A DNA stretch of 64,000 bases from Cytophagales bacterium (GCA_030446715.1 JAUJMU010000006.1:1-64000), one strand, 5' to 3'. Shown: positions 30,358-41,308, numbered from the stretch's first letter. Notes: a model not told the origin generated them from the letters alone. Numbers and translations are program-made.

Positions 30358-31269
30358 CGTCCTCTGGCTCCCATCGCCCTGTTTGTGTACAACCGTCCGC
30401 ACCACGTGCAGCAGACCATCCGGTCTCTCCGGCACTGCGATCTGGCGGCTGACAGCCAGCTGATCATTTTTTCCGATGGCCCCAAAAGTGAGGCGGATAC
30501 CACTAAAGTAGCTGAGGTCCGGAGTTCCCTGCGTGGCATCACCGGCTTTGCCAGCGTCGAAATCCGGGAACAGACCGCCAACCGCGGACTTGCCCGGTCC
30601 GTAATTGAGGGGGTTACATCCATGCTGGCGGCGCACGGAAAGGCAATTGTGCTGGAAGACGATCTGCTTTTTTCCCGCGATTACCTCTCTTTCATGAACG
30701 ATGCCCTGAATGCTTACGGGGGTAGTCCGGAAGTTTTCTCCGTATCGGGATATCTGTATCCCATTCCCATCCCGGCCGGTTACCCCGATGACGTGGTGCT
30801 GCTGCCACGGGCCTCGTCGTGGGGCTGGGCTACCTGGAGGGACCGCTGGGAGAAAGCCGACTGGCAGGTAAAAGATTATGAGACTTTCTTCCGGGACAGG
30901 GCGCTGAGGGAAGGCTTTGCGCAGGGAGGCGAAGACCTGGTGGCCATGCTGATCCGCCAGCAGAAGGGAATGATCGATTCGTGGGCCGTCCGCTGGAGTT
31001 ATGCCCACTTCCGGAACGGGTCCTGGTGTCTGTTTCCGGTCCGGTCCAAGGTGCAGAATACGGGTAACGACCTTTCGGGCACCCACTCCCCGAGCACATC
31101 CCGCTACCAGACTACGCTGAGCAATGATCCGTACACGCTGCCGGTCTCGCCTCAGGTAAACCCAGTTATGGTAAAGTCGCTGCAACGGTTCTTCCGCCCC
31201 AGCCCCATCCGGAAAGTGATTAACTATCTGACCCTGAGCATCATAAAAGATAAAGCATCCAACCCATAA
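30355..31269 (+). CDS. glycosyltransferase, GT2/GT13-like fold
   Basis: A 304-residue cytoplasmic enzyme. It opens with PLAPIALFVYNRPHHVQQTI, the nucleotide-sugar-binding start of GT-A transferases, followed by IIFSDGPKSEAD and the metal-binding acidic motif VLEDDLLFS near residue 100. SSWGWATWRDRW is typical of a Bacteroidota family often annotated as sugar transferase or glycosyltransferase family 2. Probable role: adding a sugar to a surface polysaccharide or glycan; donor and acceptor are unknown. It is alone on this strand. A 12-bp inverted repeat (31252-31263 / 31276-31287) overlaps the stop codon and may act in termination. Confidence 0.85.
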   Translation: MRPLAPIALFVYNRPHHVQQTIRSLRHCDLAADSQLIIFSDGPKSEADTTKVAEVRSSLRGITGFASVEIREQTANRGLARSVIEGVTSMLAAHGKAIVLEDDLLFSRDYLSFMNDALNAYGGSPEVFSVSGYLYPIPIPAGYPDDVVLLPRASSWGWATWRDRWEKADWQVKDYETFFRDRALREGFAQGGEDLVAMLIRQQKGMIDSWAVRWSYAHFRNGSWCLFPVRSKVQNTGNDLSGTHSPSTSRYQTTLSNDPYTLPVSPQVNPVMVKSLQRFFRPSPIRKVINYLTLSIIKDKASNP

Positions 31270-31300
31270 CCAGGCGTTGGATGCTTTAAAATCCTCGGTT

Positions 31301-31427
31301 AAATTTTGTCAGACACCGCCGGTGAGTTCACCAGCACGAGATCCAATCAAAACCACACGAAGGTAACGTCTCTGAATTCGTCAGATGGCTACACCTGTTT
31401 GGTGATTGGTAGCGTGTGACAAAATTT
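31301..31427. repeat. inverted-repeat remnant
   Basis: AAATTTTGTCAGACAC at 31301-31316 and, in reverse complement, AAATTTTGTCACAC (31414-31427) bracket about 97 bp without a gene. It looks like the ends of a small non-autonomous element. The DNA from 31428 to about 31765 also shows no gene. Confidence 0.4.
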
Positions 31428-31767
31428 GTTTGGGACTAGACATTTGTACCTCCTTTCTTTAAAGCCATACATAAGCAAACAGGAGCTCGAAAAAATATAC
31501 ACGTATGGGACGCCAGTGAGTCTTTCTATCCTGCAGCCGGTGACGACCGTCACCACTTAAATTAACAGAATTTCTACCGGATAGTTCAAGCGAATCTGCA
31601 AATATATTTACCATTCCGGAAAGAATTTTCCGGCCCTTCCGCAATGGTCTGAATACCAGAGTTAAGTCAGAAACTGCAATAAGAATGACCTGAAAGTTGG
31701 GAGGAATAGGCGCAGCAAAAGGCTTCGGTTCGGGCCAGCTTTGTGATGCTTTACAACTGCGGCGTAA

Positions 31768-32154
31768 CGGTGGCTCAACGGCATGACCGGCATCGTGTCG
31801 TCGCCGGAGCCCCTGAAAGTGAAGGACGTGGTACTCAACGGTGCCTTCGACACCTACGGCCGGGGCCGCGTATCCAACATCCTGAAGGTATTTGACTTCG
31901 CCAATATGGATCTGGAAGTGGATGGCCGCCGGCTGAGCCGTGCCGGCATCAGCAACTACACCCAGACGCTGGACATGCAGCGGGCCTCCCTCACGACCAC
32001 CTTCGGCCACGCCGGCAAAGTAAGCGTAAAACATGGTGCTGGCCCTGCGTCACCTGCCGCATACCGCCATGATCGACGTTGAGATCACCGCCCGCAGGGC
32101 CGGCTGCTTCTACAGGTACTTTCCGGCCGCCCGATCCACAATTGCGTATACTTG
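31768..32154 (+). pseudogene. GH65-like glycosidase remnant
   Basis: The frame from NGMTGIV through LKVKDVVLNGAFDTYGRGRV, SNILKVFDFANMDLEVDGRR and LDMQRASLTTTFGHAGKV matches the N-terminal domain of GH65-type (trehalose/kojibiose phosphorylase-like) hydrolases of Bacteroidota. The reading then shifts near 32030 and continues as LALRHLPHTAMIDVEITARR before ending. The first tens of codons, the catalytic barrel and the C-terminus are all missing, so it is a true remnant of about 130 codons and not one indel away from a gene. Confidence 0.6.
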
Positions 32155-32173
32155 AGGCGTATCCACCGGACTG

Positions 32174-33253
32174 ATGCTCTTTCCATATGCCAGACTTTCG
32201 GGAATTATCCTTACCCTGCTCTTTCTGACAGGCACCCAAAACCCTGCCTTCTCCCAGAGGCGGGGTACCCTGTTCAAATCTGCAATCGATACCAGCTACG
32301 TTCAGGATTTTACCCGCGACCTCACCACCCGCTTTTTCTTCTCCCGGAAATACACCCGCTTTAATATCCGGGATTACGACCAGAACCAGGAGCTGCGTTA
32401 CCGGCCCAATGACCGGCTCAACGTCGGGATTGGCATCAACTATTACTTTCTCGGCCTCAATCTGGGCATAAACATGCCCTTCGTGAACGACGACGACCAG
32501 TTGTACGGCAATACCCGCTACATCGACGCCCAGTCTCACATTTACCTTCCAAAGCTGGTTACTGATCTGTACCTGCAGTACTATAAGGGCTACTACTTGT
32601 CCAATCCCCAGAACTGGATCGACGACTGGAACCGGAACCAGCTTTTCCCCCAGCGCGGCGATATGCGCACCATCAGTACCGGCCTGAACCTGCATTATAT
32701 TTTCAACCACCGGCGTTTTTCGTACCGGGCGGCTTTTCTGCAGAATGAATGGCAGAAAAAAAGTGCCGGCACCTTCCTGCTCGGCGGAGAATGTTACCTG
32801 ATTGACGTAAAGGGAGACTCCTCGCTTACCTTTCCGGCGGCAAATACCCCCTTTCTGGACGGAATCCAATACAACCGGTCTTTTCAATACAGCCTCGGTG
32901 CCAATGCCGGGTACGCGCACACGCTGGTCTACCGGACAAATTACTTTTTAACCCTGTCGCTGGTGACTGGAATCGGCGTTGGTGCTTCCAGTCTGCAGGC
33001 GGAGCCGGAAGCAGAAATCACCCGGGCCGCGTTGCGTCTCAGCACCACTGCGCGGGTGGCAATCGGTTATAACTCCGCCAGGTACTACGCCGGCATTTCG
33101 GTGGTAAATCTGTCTCTGCGCAGCCAATTGCCGGTAAACCGCAGTACTGCCTCATTCAATACCGGAAACATCCGGATTAATTTCTGCCGGCGGTTCCCGG
33201 TGGAGCCTCCCAGACTGATGCGGCGGCTCCGCAAAAAGCTTACAATAGATTAA
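32174..33253 (+). CDS. DUF4421 family protein
   Basis: A 359-residue exported protein. The signal peptide covers about 1-28 (ends AFSQ). The DUF4421 pattern is visible: DTSYVQDFTRDLTTRFFFS near residue 38, then RYRPNDRLNVGIGINYYFLG, and alternating hydrophobic strands ending in FNTGNIRINFCRRF. It probably forms an outer-membrane beta-barrel; the family has no established activity. It is followed by a copy of the GTCATTCCCG repeat. The start at 32174 lies 19 bp after the GH65 remnant. Confidence 0.78.
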   Translation: MLFPYARLSGIILTLLFLTGTQNPAFSQRRGTLFKSAIDTSYVQDFTRDLTTRFFFSRKYTRFNIRDYDQNQELRYRPNDRLNVGIGINYYFLGLNLGINMPFVNDDDQLYGNTRYIDAQSHIYLPKLVTDLYLQYYKGYYLSNPQNWIDDWNRNQLFPQRGDMRTISTGLNLHYIFNHRRFSYRAAFLQNEWQKKSAGTFLLGGECYLIDVKGDSSLTFPAANTPFLDGIQYNRSFQYSLGANAGYAHTLVYRTNYFLTLSLVTGIGVGASSLQAEPEAEITRAALRLSTTARVAIGYNSARYYAGISVVNLSLRSQLPVNRSTASFNTGNIRINFCRRFPVEPPRLMRRLRKKLTID

Positions 33254-33327
33254 CTGGGGAAGTTTACAGGTTTTACTCAATTTTATCACACTAAGCAGAT
33301 CACTACAATTACTTCAGACTACCATCT

Positions 33328-33374
33328 TGTCATTCCCGGAGGGAACTATCTCAGCGAAGCTAATCTTTGTAGTT
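33328..33374. repeat. GTCATTCCCG family, partial copy 3
   Basis: One full arm (TGTCATTCCCGGAGGGAAC) followed by TCTTTGTAGTT without a matching second arm. It is a degraded copy of the elements at 752, 8968 and 42736. Confidence 0.5.
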
Positions 33375-33444
33375 AACCACACTGCTGTCCAGAAAACTAC
33401 CCCTACCCGGTTCACCGGTTCATTCTGAAATCAAAATACTCTAC

Positions 33445-33873
33445 ATGAAAGCGGTTGATATTTGTCTGCTGGCTTCCCTTTGCGGCGTTGTATTGCTGGC
33501 AGGCCCCGGCATGGCACAGGAATCACCCCCCCGGAAGCAGGAAAAGCAGGACTTACCCGCCCAGGGAGCAGAAAAAAAGGGAACGGAATCACCGTTTCCG
33601 GGTGACGATATGCCCACCTACCAGACCGACCTGCGGCCTCACCGGATGCCTATGCCCAAAATGTGGGGGATGCAGACGGACCCCGAAAACGGCCGGGTCC
33701 TGACCTACACCGATCCGCAGAAAGGCTTGCGGTACGATTTTGAGAAAAAGGAAATTACCGACCTGAGAACCGGAAAGGTGTACACCTTCTCCGGGAAGGA
33801 CCGGCCCCGGCAGCCGGATGCGGAGCCAGGAGAAGATAAATCCCGGCATGAGAAGAAGCCCTTGCTGCTATAA
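33445..33873 (+). CDS. small secreted protein of unknown function
   Basis: A 142-residue protein. The signal peptide spans about 1-24 (LASLCGVVLLAGPGMAQ). The mature part is Lys/Glu/Pro rich, with a Met/Pro-rich centre (PHRMPMPKMWGMQTD) and a beta-rich segment LRYDFEKKEITDLRTGKVYTF. No family recognised. It would be periplasmic or surface exposed. It stands alone between DUF4421 and the convergent isomerase gene. Confidence 0.6.
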   Translation: MKAVDICLLASLCGVVLLAGPGMAQESPPRKQEKQDLPAQGAEKKGTESPFPGDDMPTYQTDLRPHRMPMPKMWGMQTDPENGRVLTYTDPQKGLRYDFEKKEITDLRTGKVYTFSGKDRPRQPDAEPGEDKSRHEKKPLLL

Positions 33874-34059
33874 AATATGTCCCGCCTGCACATTTGATGC
33901 AATCCCCTTCAGAACTTTCTCGAAGAACTGCTGCGGGTGACACTGGAGCTGGTCCAGACGTGGACGACCGGACCAGCAGGGCAGAATGTATTTGAGAAAT
34001 TCCTGCTACAGTCAGATATGTGGTTAATTCAAAATCTATACTTAATAATTTCTCCATGG

Positions 34060-34929
34060 CTATCCCATCATCTTCCGCACATAAGCCCGGTTGGCGACGT
34101 AGCTTTCCACCGTGTCGGCGCCTTTGGGGATGGAAGATTCGATCTGAATCCAGCCCCGCCAGGCAATTTCGTCAACCGCCGCGCGGACTTCCCGGAAATC
34201 CACGATGCCGCCGCCCAGCAGGGCATCGTACTCCTTGAAGTGAAATTCGCAGATTTGCTTCTCCTTGCCCAGCCACCGGATTTCCTCGTAAATGTCGTAA
34301 CCCATGTCGCTGGAATTACGGACGTCGTAATACACCTGCACATTCCGTGAACCCACTGCTTCAGTGATTTTCAGGTGATCGGCCGCATTGAGATAAGATT
34401 CTATTCCCAGAATAATGCCGGCTTTCTCCGCTTTGGGAGCCACCCCTTTCAGCTTCCGGATCACCACCTGCTGCCCATCCGGGTCGTTGCGCAGGTCATT
34501 CTTATTGAAGAACGCCAGCAGGATTACCTTCACGCCCATCGCTTTGGCTACGTCAATGCTTTCGCTTACCCAACGGTCGGTGCGGTCATCGGCTTTGTAG
34601 GGTACGTTGTTCAGTTCGCCCAGGGCAAGGCCACCGATCTGCACCCCCAGCTTCCGCGCTGCGTCTTTGTACTGGCGCTGCACTTCCGGCTGGCGGAGGT
34701 GCATTTCGTTGGCAAGGTTTCCCATATTCACCTGAATGCCATCCAGCCCCATCCGGCGGCCCAGCTCCATGGCCCCGATATCACTTGACTTGCCGATGGA
34801 CCAGTCACAGGCCCCCACGGAAAAGCGGCTCCTGCCGGCAAGGGCGTCTTCGGGCCGGAAAAATGAGGCCAGACTGGTGACACCCATCATGGCGGCAGTT
34901 TTTTGGAGGGCGCTTCGGCGGGAGATCAT
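34060..34929 (-). CDS. exported sugar phosphate isomerase/epimerase-like protein
   Basis: A 289-residue TIM-barrel protein of the xylose-isomerase-like / AP endonuclease 2 family. The N-terminus MISRRSALQKTAAMMGVTSL is a Tat-type leader, so it works in the periplasm. The barrel has GACDWSIGK, GLDGIQVNMGN, GIILGIESYL, VYYDVRNSSDMGYD and CEFHFKEYD, which hold the acidic and His metal-site positions. It is probably an isomerase or epimerase of a sugar or inositol. A hairpin terminator separates it from SusD upstream, so it may or may not belong to the Sus locus. Confidence 0.83.
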   Translation of the reverse strand: MISRRSALQKTAAMMGVTSLASFFRPEDALAGRSRFSVGACDWSIGKSSDIGAMELGRRMGLDGIQVNMGNLANEMHLRQPEVQRQYKDAARKLGVQIGGLALGELNNVPYKADDRTDRWVSESIDVAKAMGVKVILLAFFNKNDLRNDPDGQQVVIRKLKGVAPKAEKAGIILGIESYLNAADHLKITEAVGSRNVQVYYDVRNSSDMGYDIYEEIRWLGKEKQICEFHFKEYDALLGGGIVDFREVRAAVDEIAWRGWIQIESSIPKGADTVESYVANRAYVRKMMG

Positions 34930-35009
34930 AATGCAAATGGTTGTGGCGATAATTTACGACAAAAAACAAAGCAAATCCTGCCTTCCTGTGTCTCACAACT
35001 CTGCAAATA

Positions 35010-35037
35010 GCAAAAGGGGAACAACGTCCCCTTTTGC
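35010..35037 (-). terminator. hairpin after susD
   Basis: GCAAAAGGGGA and TCCCCTTTTGC pair around a 6-nt loop, 40 nt past the SusD stop on the minus strand. It marks the end of the Sus operon. Confidence 0.7.
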
Positions 35038-35076
35038 CTGTTCCCATCAATGGTTGTTTTTGTGCCCTGTCCCGGG

Positions 35077-36525
35077 TCAGTAGCCCGGGTTCTGCCGGAT
35101 CATGGTGGGGTTTATGTCGATCTGGCTCTGGGGAATGGGAAATACAAGGTTGTTTTCGGTAATGGTCGTTTTGATGCCAATGTCGCCTGCCTTGGCCCGC
35201 AGCACTTCCAGCGCCTTACCGGTCCGCACGAGGTCAAACCACCGGTGGCCCTCAAAGGCCAGTTCCACGCGCCGCTCCTGCAGGATGGCGTCACGGAACG
35301 CCTGCTGATTGGGCACGCGGGTCGAATTCAGGTCGCCCAGCCCGGCCCGGCGACGGACGCGGTTCAGCAGCCCGAATGCCTCTCCGTTTGGCTGGTAACT
35401 TACCTCGTTCAGCGCCTCGGCGTACATCAGCAGCACGTCGGCGTAGCGGATCACGGGGAAGTTGTTGTTATTATCATTGACGGCGGCCGGGTTGTCGAGA
35501 AACTTCCGGGAGTAACGGGCCTGCACTACGCTGCCGGTGGCGGTGGTGTAGCTGGTAGCCAGAGAGGCCGCCTTGCGCAGGTCACCCGGTTCGTAAGCGT
35601 TTTCAAGGTCGCGGGAAGGCTGGTTGTTGCCACCGCCGCCAAAGGCAATTACGTTGTTGCCGGAATTTTCGGGGGCAAAGGCATTGGGCAAAGGATTGCC
35701 TTCTCCCAGACCGCCGCCCAGATATTGGACATCGAACACCGACTCGCGGTGGTTTTTGTTGTCAGGGCTGAATACGCTGCGGTAGTCGGGCAGCAGGTCG
35801 TACACGCCGGATTCAACTACTTCTTTCAGCACGGCAGCCGCCTGGGGGAACTTCCGCTGCGTGAGGTAAACCTTACCCAGCAGTGCCCTGGCCGCGCCGC
35901 TGGTAGCGCGGCCCACATTGGCTCCGCTGTAGGTGGGGTCAAGCACCGGGACGGCTTCCAGCAGATCCTTCTCAATCTGGGCGTACACCTCGGCTGCCGG
36001 GGTGCGGCCGTAGGTATAGCCTTCCTGCTGGTTGGCTACTTCCTTCAGCACCAGCGGCACGTCCCCGAAGAAGCGGACCAGGTTGAAGTAGTACAAGGCC
36101 CGCAGGAACTTAACCTCGCCGGCGTACCGGCTTTTCAGCGGCTCGCTGATGGTTACGCCATCAATCCGGTCGAGCACGGCGTTGGCCCGGGCAATGCCGC
36201 GGTAGGCGTCGTTCCAGCGCTGGAGCAGGAAGGGATTGGTGGTACGGAGGTAAAATTTATCGAACTCATCCTGATCGGTAACCGAACCGGATACGGCCGG
36301 GTAGGTATCATCAGACGGGATATCCCCGGCAACGTAGAGCTGCCCGAAGTTGCCCGGAAACTGCAGGGCGGCGTAGGTACCGGAAATGGCAATCCGGATG
36401 TCGTCGGCGGTGCGGTAAAAGTTGGTAGTGGCTACTTCGGAGATCGGCTTCCGGTCAATGAAGTTTTCGCCGCAGGCGGTAAAAAAGAGCAGGGCCACGC
36501 CGGTAAAATATATTTTGGTTCGCAT
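35077..36525 (-). CDS. SusD/RagB family nutrient-binding lipoprotein
   Basis: A 482-residue outer-membrane lipoprotein. Signal and lipobox VALLFFTAC (Cys18), then the SusD start NFIDRKPISEV, the TPR-like helices (KFLRALYYFNLVRFFGDVPLV near residue 135) and the C-terminal RRVELAFEGHRWFDLVRTGKA. It binds oligosaccharide or glycan at the surface and caps the SusC channel. The SusC gene lies 50 bp upstream, as usual. No enzyme gene follows before the terminator; the GH2 and GH39-like enzymes elsewhere in the window might share substrates, which is speculation. Confidence 0.95.
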   Translation of the reverse strand: MRTKIYFTGVALLFFTACGENFIDRKPISEVATTNFYRTADDIRIAISGTYAALQFPGNFGQLYVAGDIPSDDTYPAVSGSVTDQDEFDKFYLRTTNPFLLQRWNDAYRGIARANAVLDRIDGVTISEPLKSRYAGEVKFLRALYYFNLVRFFGDVPLVLKEVANQQEGYTYGRTPAAEVYAQIEKDLLEAVPVLDPTYSGANVGRATSGAARALLGKVYLTQRKFPQAAAVLKEVVESGVYDLLPDYRSVFSPDNKNHRESVFDVQYLGGGLGEGNPLPNAFAPENSGNNVIAFGGGGNNQPSRDLENAYEPGDLRKAASLATSYTTATGSVVQARYSRKFLDNPAAVNDNNNNFPVIRYADVLLMYAEALNEVSYQPNGEAFGLLNRVRRRAGLGDLNSTRVPNQQAFRDAILQERRVELAFEGHRWFDLVRTGKALEVLRAKAGDIGIKTTITENNLVFPIPQSQIDINPTMIRQNPGY

Positions 36526-36574
36526 GAGCTTATGATTTAAAATTCAAATAGGGCATTTAAAATTGTGCATTTCC

Positions 36575-39500
36575 TCAAAATCCCAGATTTACGCCGAACG
36601 TAAGCGTGCGGGGCACCGGGTAAGCGCCGTAATCCACACCGGCCGTCAGGGCAGTGGCTTCGTAGTTACTGGTTTCGGGGTTGTAGCCGAGGTATCTGGT
36701 AAACGTAGCCAGGTTCTGCACCGACCCGTACACCCTTACCCGCTGGAGCAGGTACTTGCTCATCAGGGCAGAAGGCAGGCTGTAGCCGAGGGTCAGGTTC
36801 TGGATGCGGAGGTACGAAGCGTCTTCCACCCAACGGGTAGACAAGGCGTTGTTCAGTCCGGTGGTCCGGCTGTTGGCCCGGGGCGTGATGCCGTTGCCGG
36901 GCTGCTCCGGTGACCGCCAGCGGTCCAGTACGGTGGTCAGGTTGTTGGAGTTGCCTTCAAGGTTTTCGTAAAACCGGCGGCTGAGGTTCAGAATTTCCCC
37001 TCCCTGCACGCCCTGAATGGAAATGCCCAGGTCAATTCCCCTGAAGGAGAAGCTGTTGGTCAGGCCGTAAATAAAATCGGGCTGGTTGTTGCCGATCATC
37101 GTCCGGTCGTTGGCGTCAATGATGCCGTCAGGCACACCGTTGGGGCCGCCCAGGTCGGCGTACTTCACGTCGCCGGGGCGGGAGTTATTCGTCCGGGGCG
37201 AAGCATCAAGGTCGGCCTGGTCGCGGTACACGCCGAGCTGGCGGTAGCCGAAGAAGTTGCCCAGCGGCTGGCCGATCATGGTAATATTGGTTTCGCCGAT
37301 GCCGGTACCGCTCCGGATGGGGTCGCCGTTCGGGCCGAGGGCCAAGACCTTATTGCGGTTGAAGGAAATATTGACACTGGTATTCCACCCAAAGGCACCC
37401 GTCAGGTTTTTGGAATTGACCGCAAACTCCCAACCCTTGTTTTCCACCTTGCCCAGGTTCTGCACCACTTCGCGGAAGCCGGTCAGCGTAGGCACGGGTA
37501 CGTGAAGAGCAGGTCGGTGGTGAGGCGGTCGTAGTAGTCCACCATCAGCGTAAAGCGGTCGTTGAGGAAGCCTACGTCAATCCCGGCGTCTATCTGACGG
37601 CTTTTTTCCCAGCCCAGCTGCGGGTTGCCCAGGGCAAGGGCCGGGGCCAGACCACTGGCAAGGGCGTTGTTGAATACGTAATTGTCCGTTACCAGCCGGC
37701 CCACGTAGGGATAGTTGCCAAAAGCATTATTGCCCGAGAAGCCGTAACTGGCCCGCAGCTTCAGGTTGGACAGGAAGGAAAACTGCTTGAGGAATTCCTC
37801 TTCGGAAGCCTGCCAGCCCACGGAGGCTGCCGGGAAGGTACCCCAGCGGTTTTCGGGACCAAACTGCGAAGAACCGTCGGTGCGCACGGAGAAGTTGGCA
37901 ATGTACCTGCCTTTGTAATTGTACCCGATGCGGCTGAAGTAGGAAGCTACCGCAAATTCGCCGTCCCCAAAGTTGGCATTGGTGTTGTTTACAGTGCCGG
38001 CGTTGAGCGTACGTACTACGTCGGAGCCGAAGTTGATGGCCCGCACCCCGCTGAACTGCGACTTGCTGCGGGTGGCTTCCATGCCCACAAGTACATCAAT
38101 ATTGTGCACACTGCCCAGCGTCCGGCGGTAGTTGAGGGTCTGGTTAAAGAGCCAGTTGACGTTCAGGCCGGACGACGTGCCGCCGAAGGCCTGCGTCGGG
38201 GGCAGCAACTGATTGAGCGGCATGCGGGAGGTCCGGAACTCATCCCGGCGCAGTGACCCTAAGTTGACGTTGCCGGTAACCCGGTACTGGAGGCCCTGGA
38301 TGATTTCGTACTCCGCAAAAGCGTTGCTCAGCAGGGTCATGTTCTGGATTGTGTTGTTGTATTCAGTGATATTGGCCAGCGGATTGGTGATGCCCGGCCA
38401 GCCGTATGCCCCCGCAAGCTCAGTCTGCGAGGAATAAGTGATGCCGTCGGCCGCGTAAACCGGCGCCATGGGCACTGCTGAAAGTGCGGCATTGATCACT
38501 CCATTATCCGCCCAGTGCCCATCGGTTAACGGCTCAGCGGTCCGCCGGAAGGAAGGGTTCAGGATCAGGCCAACCCGGAGTTTGGGCAGCAGTTCAGCGT
38601 TGACGTAGGCCCTGACCGAATAGCGGTCAAAGCTGCTCTGCTTCACGACTCCATCCTGCGTGAGGTAGCCGCCGGAGAGGAAGTACCGTACCTTATCGGT
38701 GCCGCCGTTGATGTTTACCTGGTAGTTGCTGATGGGAGCCCGCTGGAAGATCAGATCCTGAAAATCCGTGTAGGGCAGGTTGGCCACCGCCTGCGGATCA
38801 TCGAAATTGAGCCAGGCAAACTCTTCGCCGCGGGGGTACCGGAAGCGGTCGGAAGGCAGCCGCCGCACCGGATTGGGATCGTTAAGATTGGCACCGGGTA
38901 CGTTGTCGAGGTAGCCGTTGTTGAAGGCATCTTTGGAAAACTCCGCAAACTGCTGTGAGTTCAGCACGTCCATTTTCCGCTCGATCTGCTGGAAGCCGGT
39001 GTAGTAGTTGAGGTTGACGCTGGTTTTGCCGGGCGTACCCGCTCTGGTCGTGATCAGCACCACGCCGTTGGAGCCCCGCGAACCGTAAATGGCCGTGGCA
39101 GAGGCGTCCTTGAGTACGTCAATCCGGTCAATTTCACTGGCATCCAGAATGTTGAAAATGTCGCGGTCCACGATGTTGCCGTCCAGCACGATCAGCGGAT
39201 TGTTACCCGCCGAAATGGAGCCGAAGCCCCTTACGCGGATGGCGGGAGTTGCCCCCGGACGGCCCGTAACCTGCTGGATCACCACGCCCGGTACCCGGCC
39301 CTGCAGGGCAGTGGCAACGTTGCTCACCGGCATGTCCTGAATTTCCTTCAGGTCTACCGTGGCAATGGCGCCGGTCACTTCGCGCCGCTGCTGGGTACCG
39401 TAGCCTACTACAACCACTTCGGAAAGTGCCTGCATATCAGGGGCCAAAGCCATATTGATCGTGGTGCGGCTGCTGATGGGTACCTCCTGCGTCACGTAGC

Positions 39501-40140
39501 CGATAAAGGAAAACACCAGCGTGCCGCTCCCGCTGCCATCAGGCAGGGCTAAGGAGTAACTACCGTCGCTGCCGGTGGTGGTACCGGTGCTGGTGCCCTT
39601 CAGGAGTACGTTTACGCCGGGCAGACCCTCTCCGGAAGTCTGGTCGGTCACCCGGCCGGTAATGGTCAGTGCGGCGGCAGTTTCGCGGGTGATCTGCGCG
39701 GCCGGGTTCCCTTCTCCGGATGAGGAGGTGGACTCCGGTGAAGGTGGCAGGCTGCGCTCTGGTTGCAGGCCGGTGGTGCCCGGGGCTTTGTCAATGATCA
39801 CGTAATGCGCTTCGTCCAGCCTGCGGTACGAAAGATTCACCTTGTCAAGGGCTTCTTTCAGGCGCTGAGGCAGTTTTTTGGCTCGCAGAGGCAGCGTAAT
39901 TACTTTTTCCGATACCACTTCGGGGGAGTAGATGAATGACACCTTGTATTCTTTTTCCAGTTCCGACAGCACGTCGGTGAGGGCCATCCGCGCGGAAGAC
40001 TGTACGGCGGGATTGGTCTTTTCCCCGGAACCGGTAATCGGGCGGGCGGAAGCCAGGTGCTGGGCAGCGGCTCCGTGGCTAAGCAGGCATACCAGCAGGC
40101 CACCAGCCCAGCGCCGGGTTGTTTGGTAAACACGTTTCAT
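36575..40140 (-). CDS. SusC/RagA TonB-dependent transporter (one frameshift)
   Basis: A protein of about 1190 residues. An N-terminal secretin/STN domain (about 50-110, EKEYKVSFIYSPEVV) is present, which in this family contacts a FecR-type anti-sigma factor. Then come a CarboxypepD-like domain (ITGRVTDQTSGEGLPG), the TonB box region (SEVVVVGYGTQQ), the plug (ALQGRVPGVVIQQV, IRVRGFGSI) and a long barrel ending RTLTFGVNLGF. The frame breaks near 37500: one missing G would give FTVPVPTLTGFREVV and restore the sequence through the end. With STN, sigma and FecR present, this is a signal-transducing transporter that senses its own substrate. It is the first structural gene of the locus. Confidence 0.9.
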
Positions 40141-40154
40141 AAGCGGTTGAGGTT

Positions 40155-41123
40155 TTATTGTTTTCGGTTAAGGATAATCTGATTGCCGCGTATTTCGTAC
40201 CGGACCGGGTGCGTGGCCGAAAGGGCTTCGAGCAGCAGCATTACGTCGCCGATGCCGATTTTACCACTGAGCCGCAGGTTTTCGAGGGAATCATCCTCAA
40301 ACAATACTTTAAGGCCGTACGTCTCTTCGGTCAGAATGGCGATTTCGCGGAGGGTATGGTTATTGAGCACCCAATGCTCCCGTTTCCATTCCACAAACGG
40401 CTGCGGATTCACCCTTTTCTGCACCAGGTTGCCTTGCCGGGAGGAATATTCCACTAACTGCCCCGGCTGCATGAGTACTTCCTTTGGTACGGCTTCACGA
40501 AGCCGGAGCTGCACTTTGCCTTCCTGCAGCACAACCCGGGTGCGGGCCAGTTTTTGAGAAACATTGAACCGCGTTCCGAGCACTTCCACGTCGAGGTCGG
40601 GGGTATGGACCACAAACTTTACCCGTTCACCGCCTGCAGTTTCCGGCTGACGGCGAAGTACCCCTCCTTCCAGCCATACTTCCCGTCCGCTGGCCTGATC
40701 CCAGTTTTTCCCAGCTTGAGCCGGGAGTGGGCTTCAGGTACACCACCGAGTGGTCGGGCAGTACAAACTGCTGCGATTCATCCGAGGCAGCGTACACCAC
40801 CGGTCCGGTCGCCTGCCGCAACCACCAGATCACCGCCAGCGAAGTGAACAGCAATGCCACTGCCGCCGCCCGGTACCACGGACGGAGGAGAACTTTTTTT
40901 TGCGCAGTACTTTTTCATTTCCGGCCGGGTCACCGAGCCGCTCCCGGAGCCGGGCGTATTCGGCTTCGCGGGTAAAGAAGGCAGAAGGCCCGGTTTTACG
41001 TAGTCCGGCTCTGGTGATGGAAGATTCTTTTGCCGGGTCAGCGGCCCCCTCCACCGTCGCCCGGCTGAGGTCACCGAACAGGGGCTTTGGTTGTGTGCTC
41101 CGGGGGTTGGGGGATAGCTCCAT
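40155..41123 (-). CDS. FecR-type anti-sigma factor (frameshifted)
   Basis: About 320 residues when repaired. A cytoplasmic N-terminal part (from ATG 41123) leads to a transmembrane helix (AAAVALLFTSLAVIWWLRQ). The FecR domain follows (FVLPDHSVVYLKPNSRL, LDVEVLGTRFNVSQK), and the C-terminal DUF4974/STN-like part ends RYEIRGNQIILNRKQ. A homopolymer of eight T at 40894-40901 shifts the frame before the helix. Two further single-base losses in 40705-40735 shift it inside the FecR domain. The protein should hold the adjacent sigma factor and release it when SusC is loaded. Errors in homopolymers or real decay are both possible. Confidence 0.8.
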
Positions 41124-41308
41124 TGGATACTGTCTGTTTTGGGTATAGAGCAGCAAGCCCGGGTTTTTCAACCCAGTATTTTTAAACTTTTTCCTAAAAT
41201 TTTGTAAGATTTTCCGGTGGGTCCGCAGAGATACGGGTGAGCACCTACTCCTGCTGTCGGCCGGAGCCAGACAACTACAAGGCGACTAATCCCGCAAAAT
41301 GAATTTAT

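Noticed and set aside
30240-30623. Minus-strand frame overlapping the glycosyltransferase start
   Set aside because: Shadow of the glycosyltransferase codons; only the tail beyond 30268 has its own terminator, and it is in another frame.
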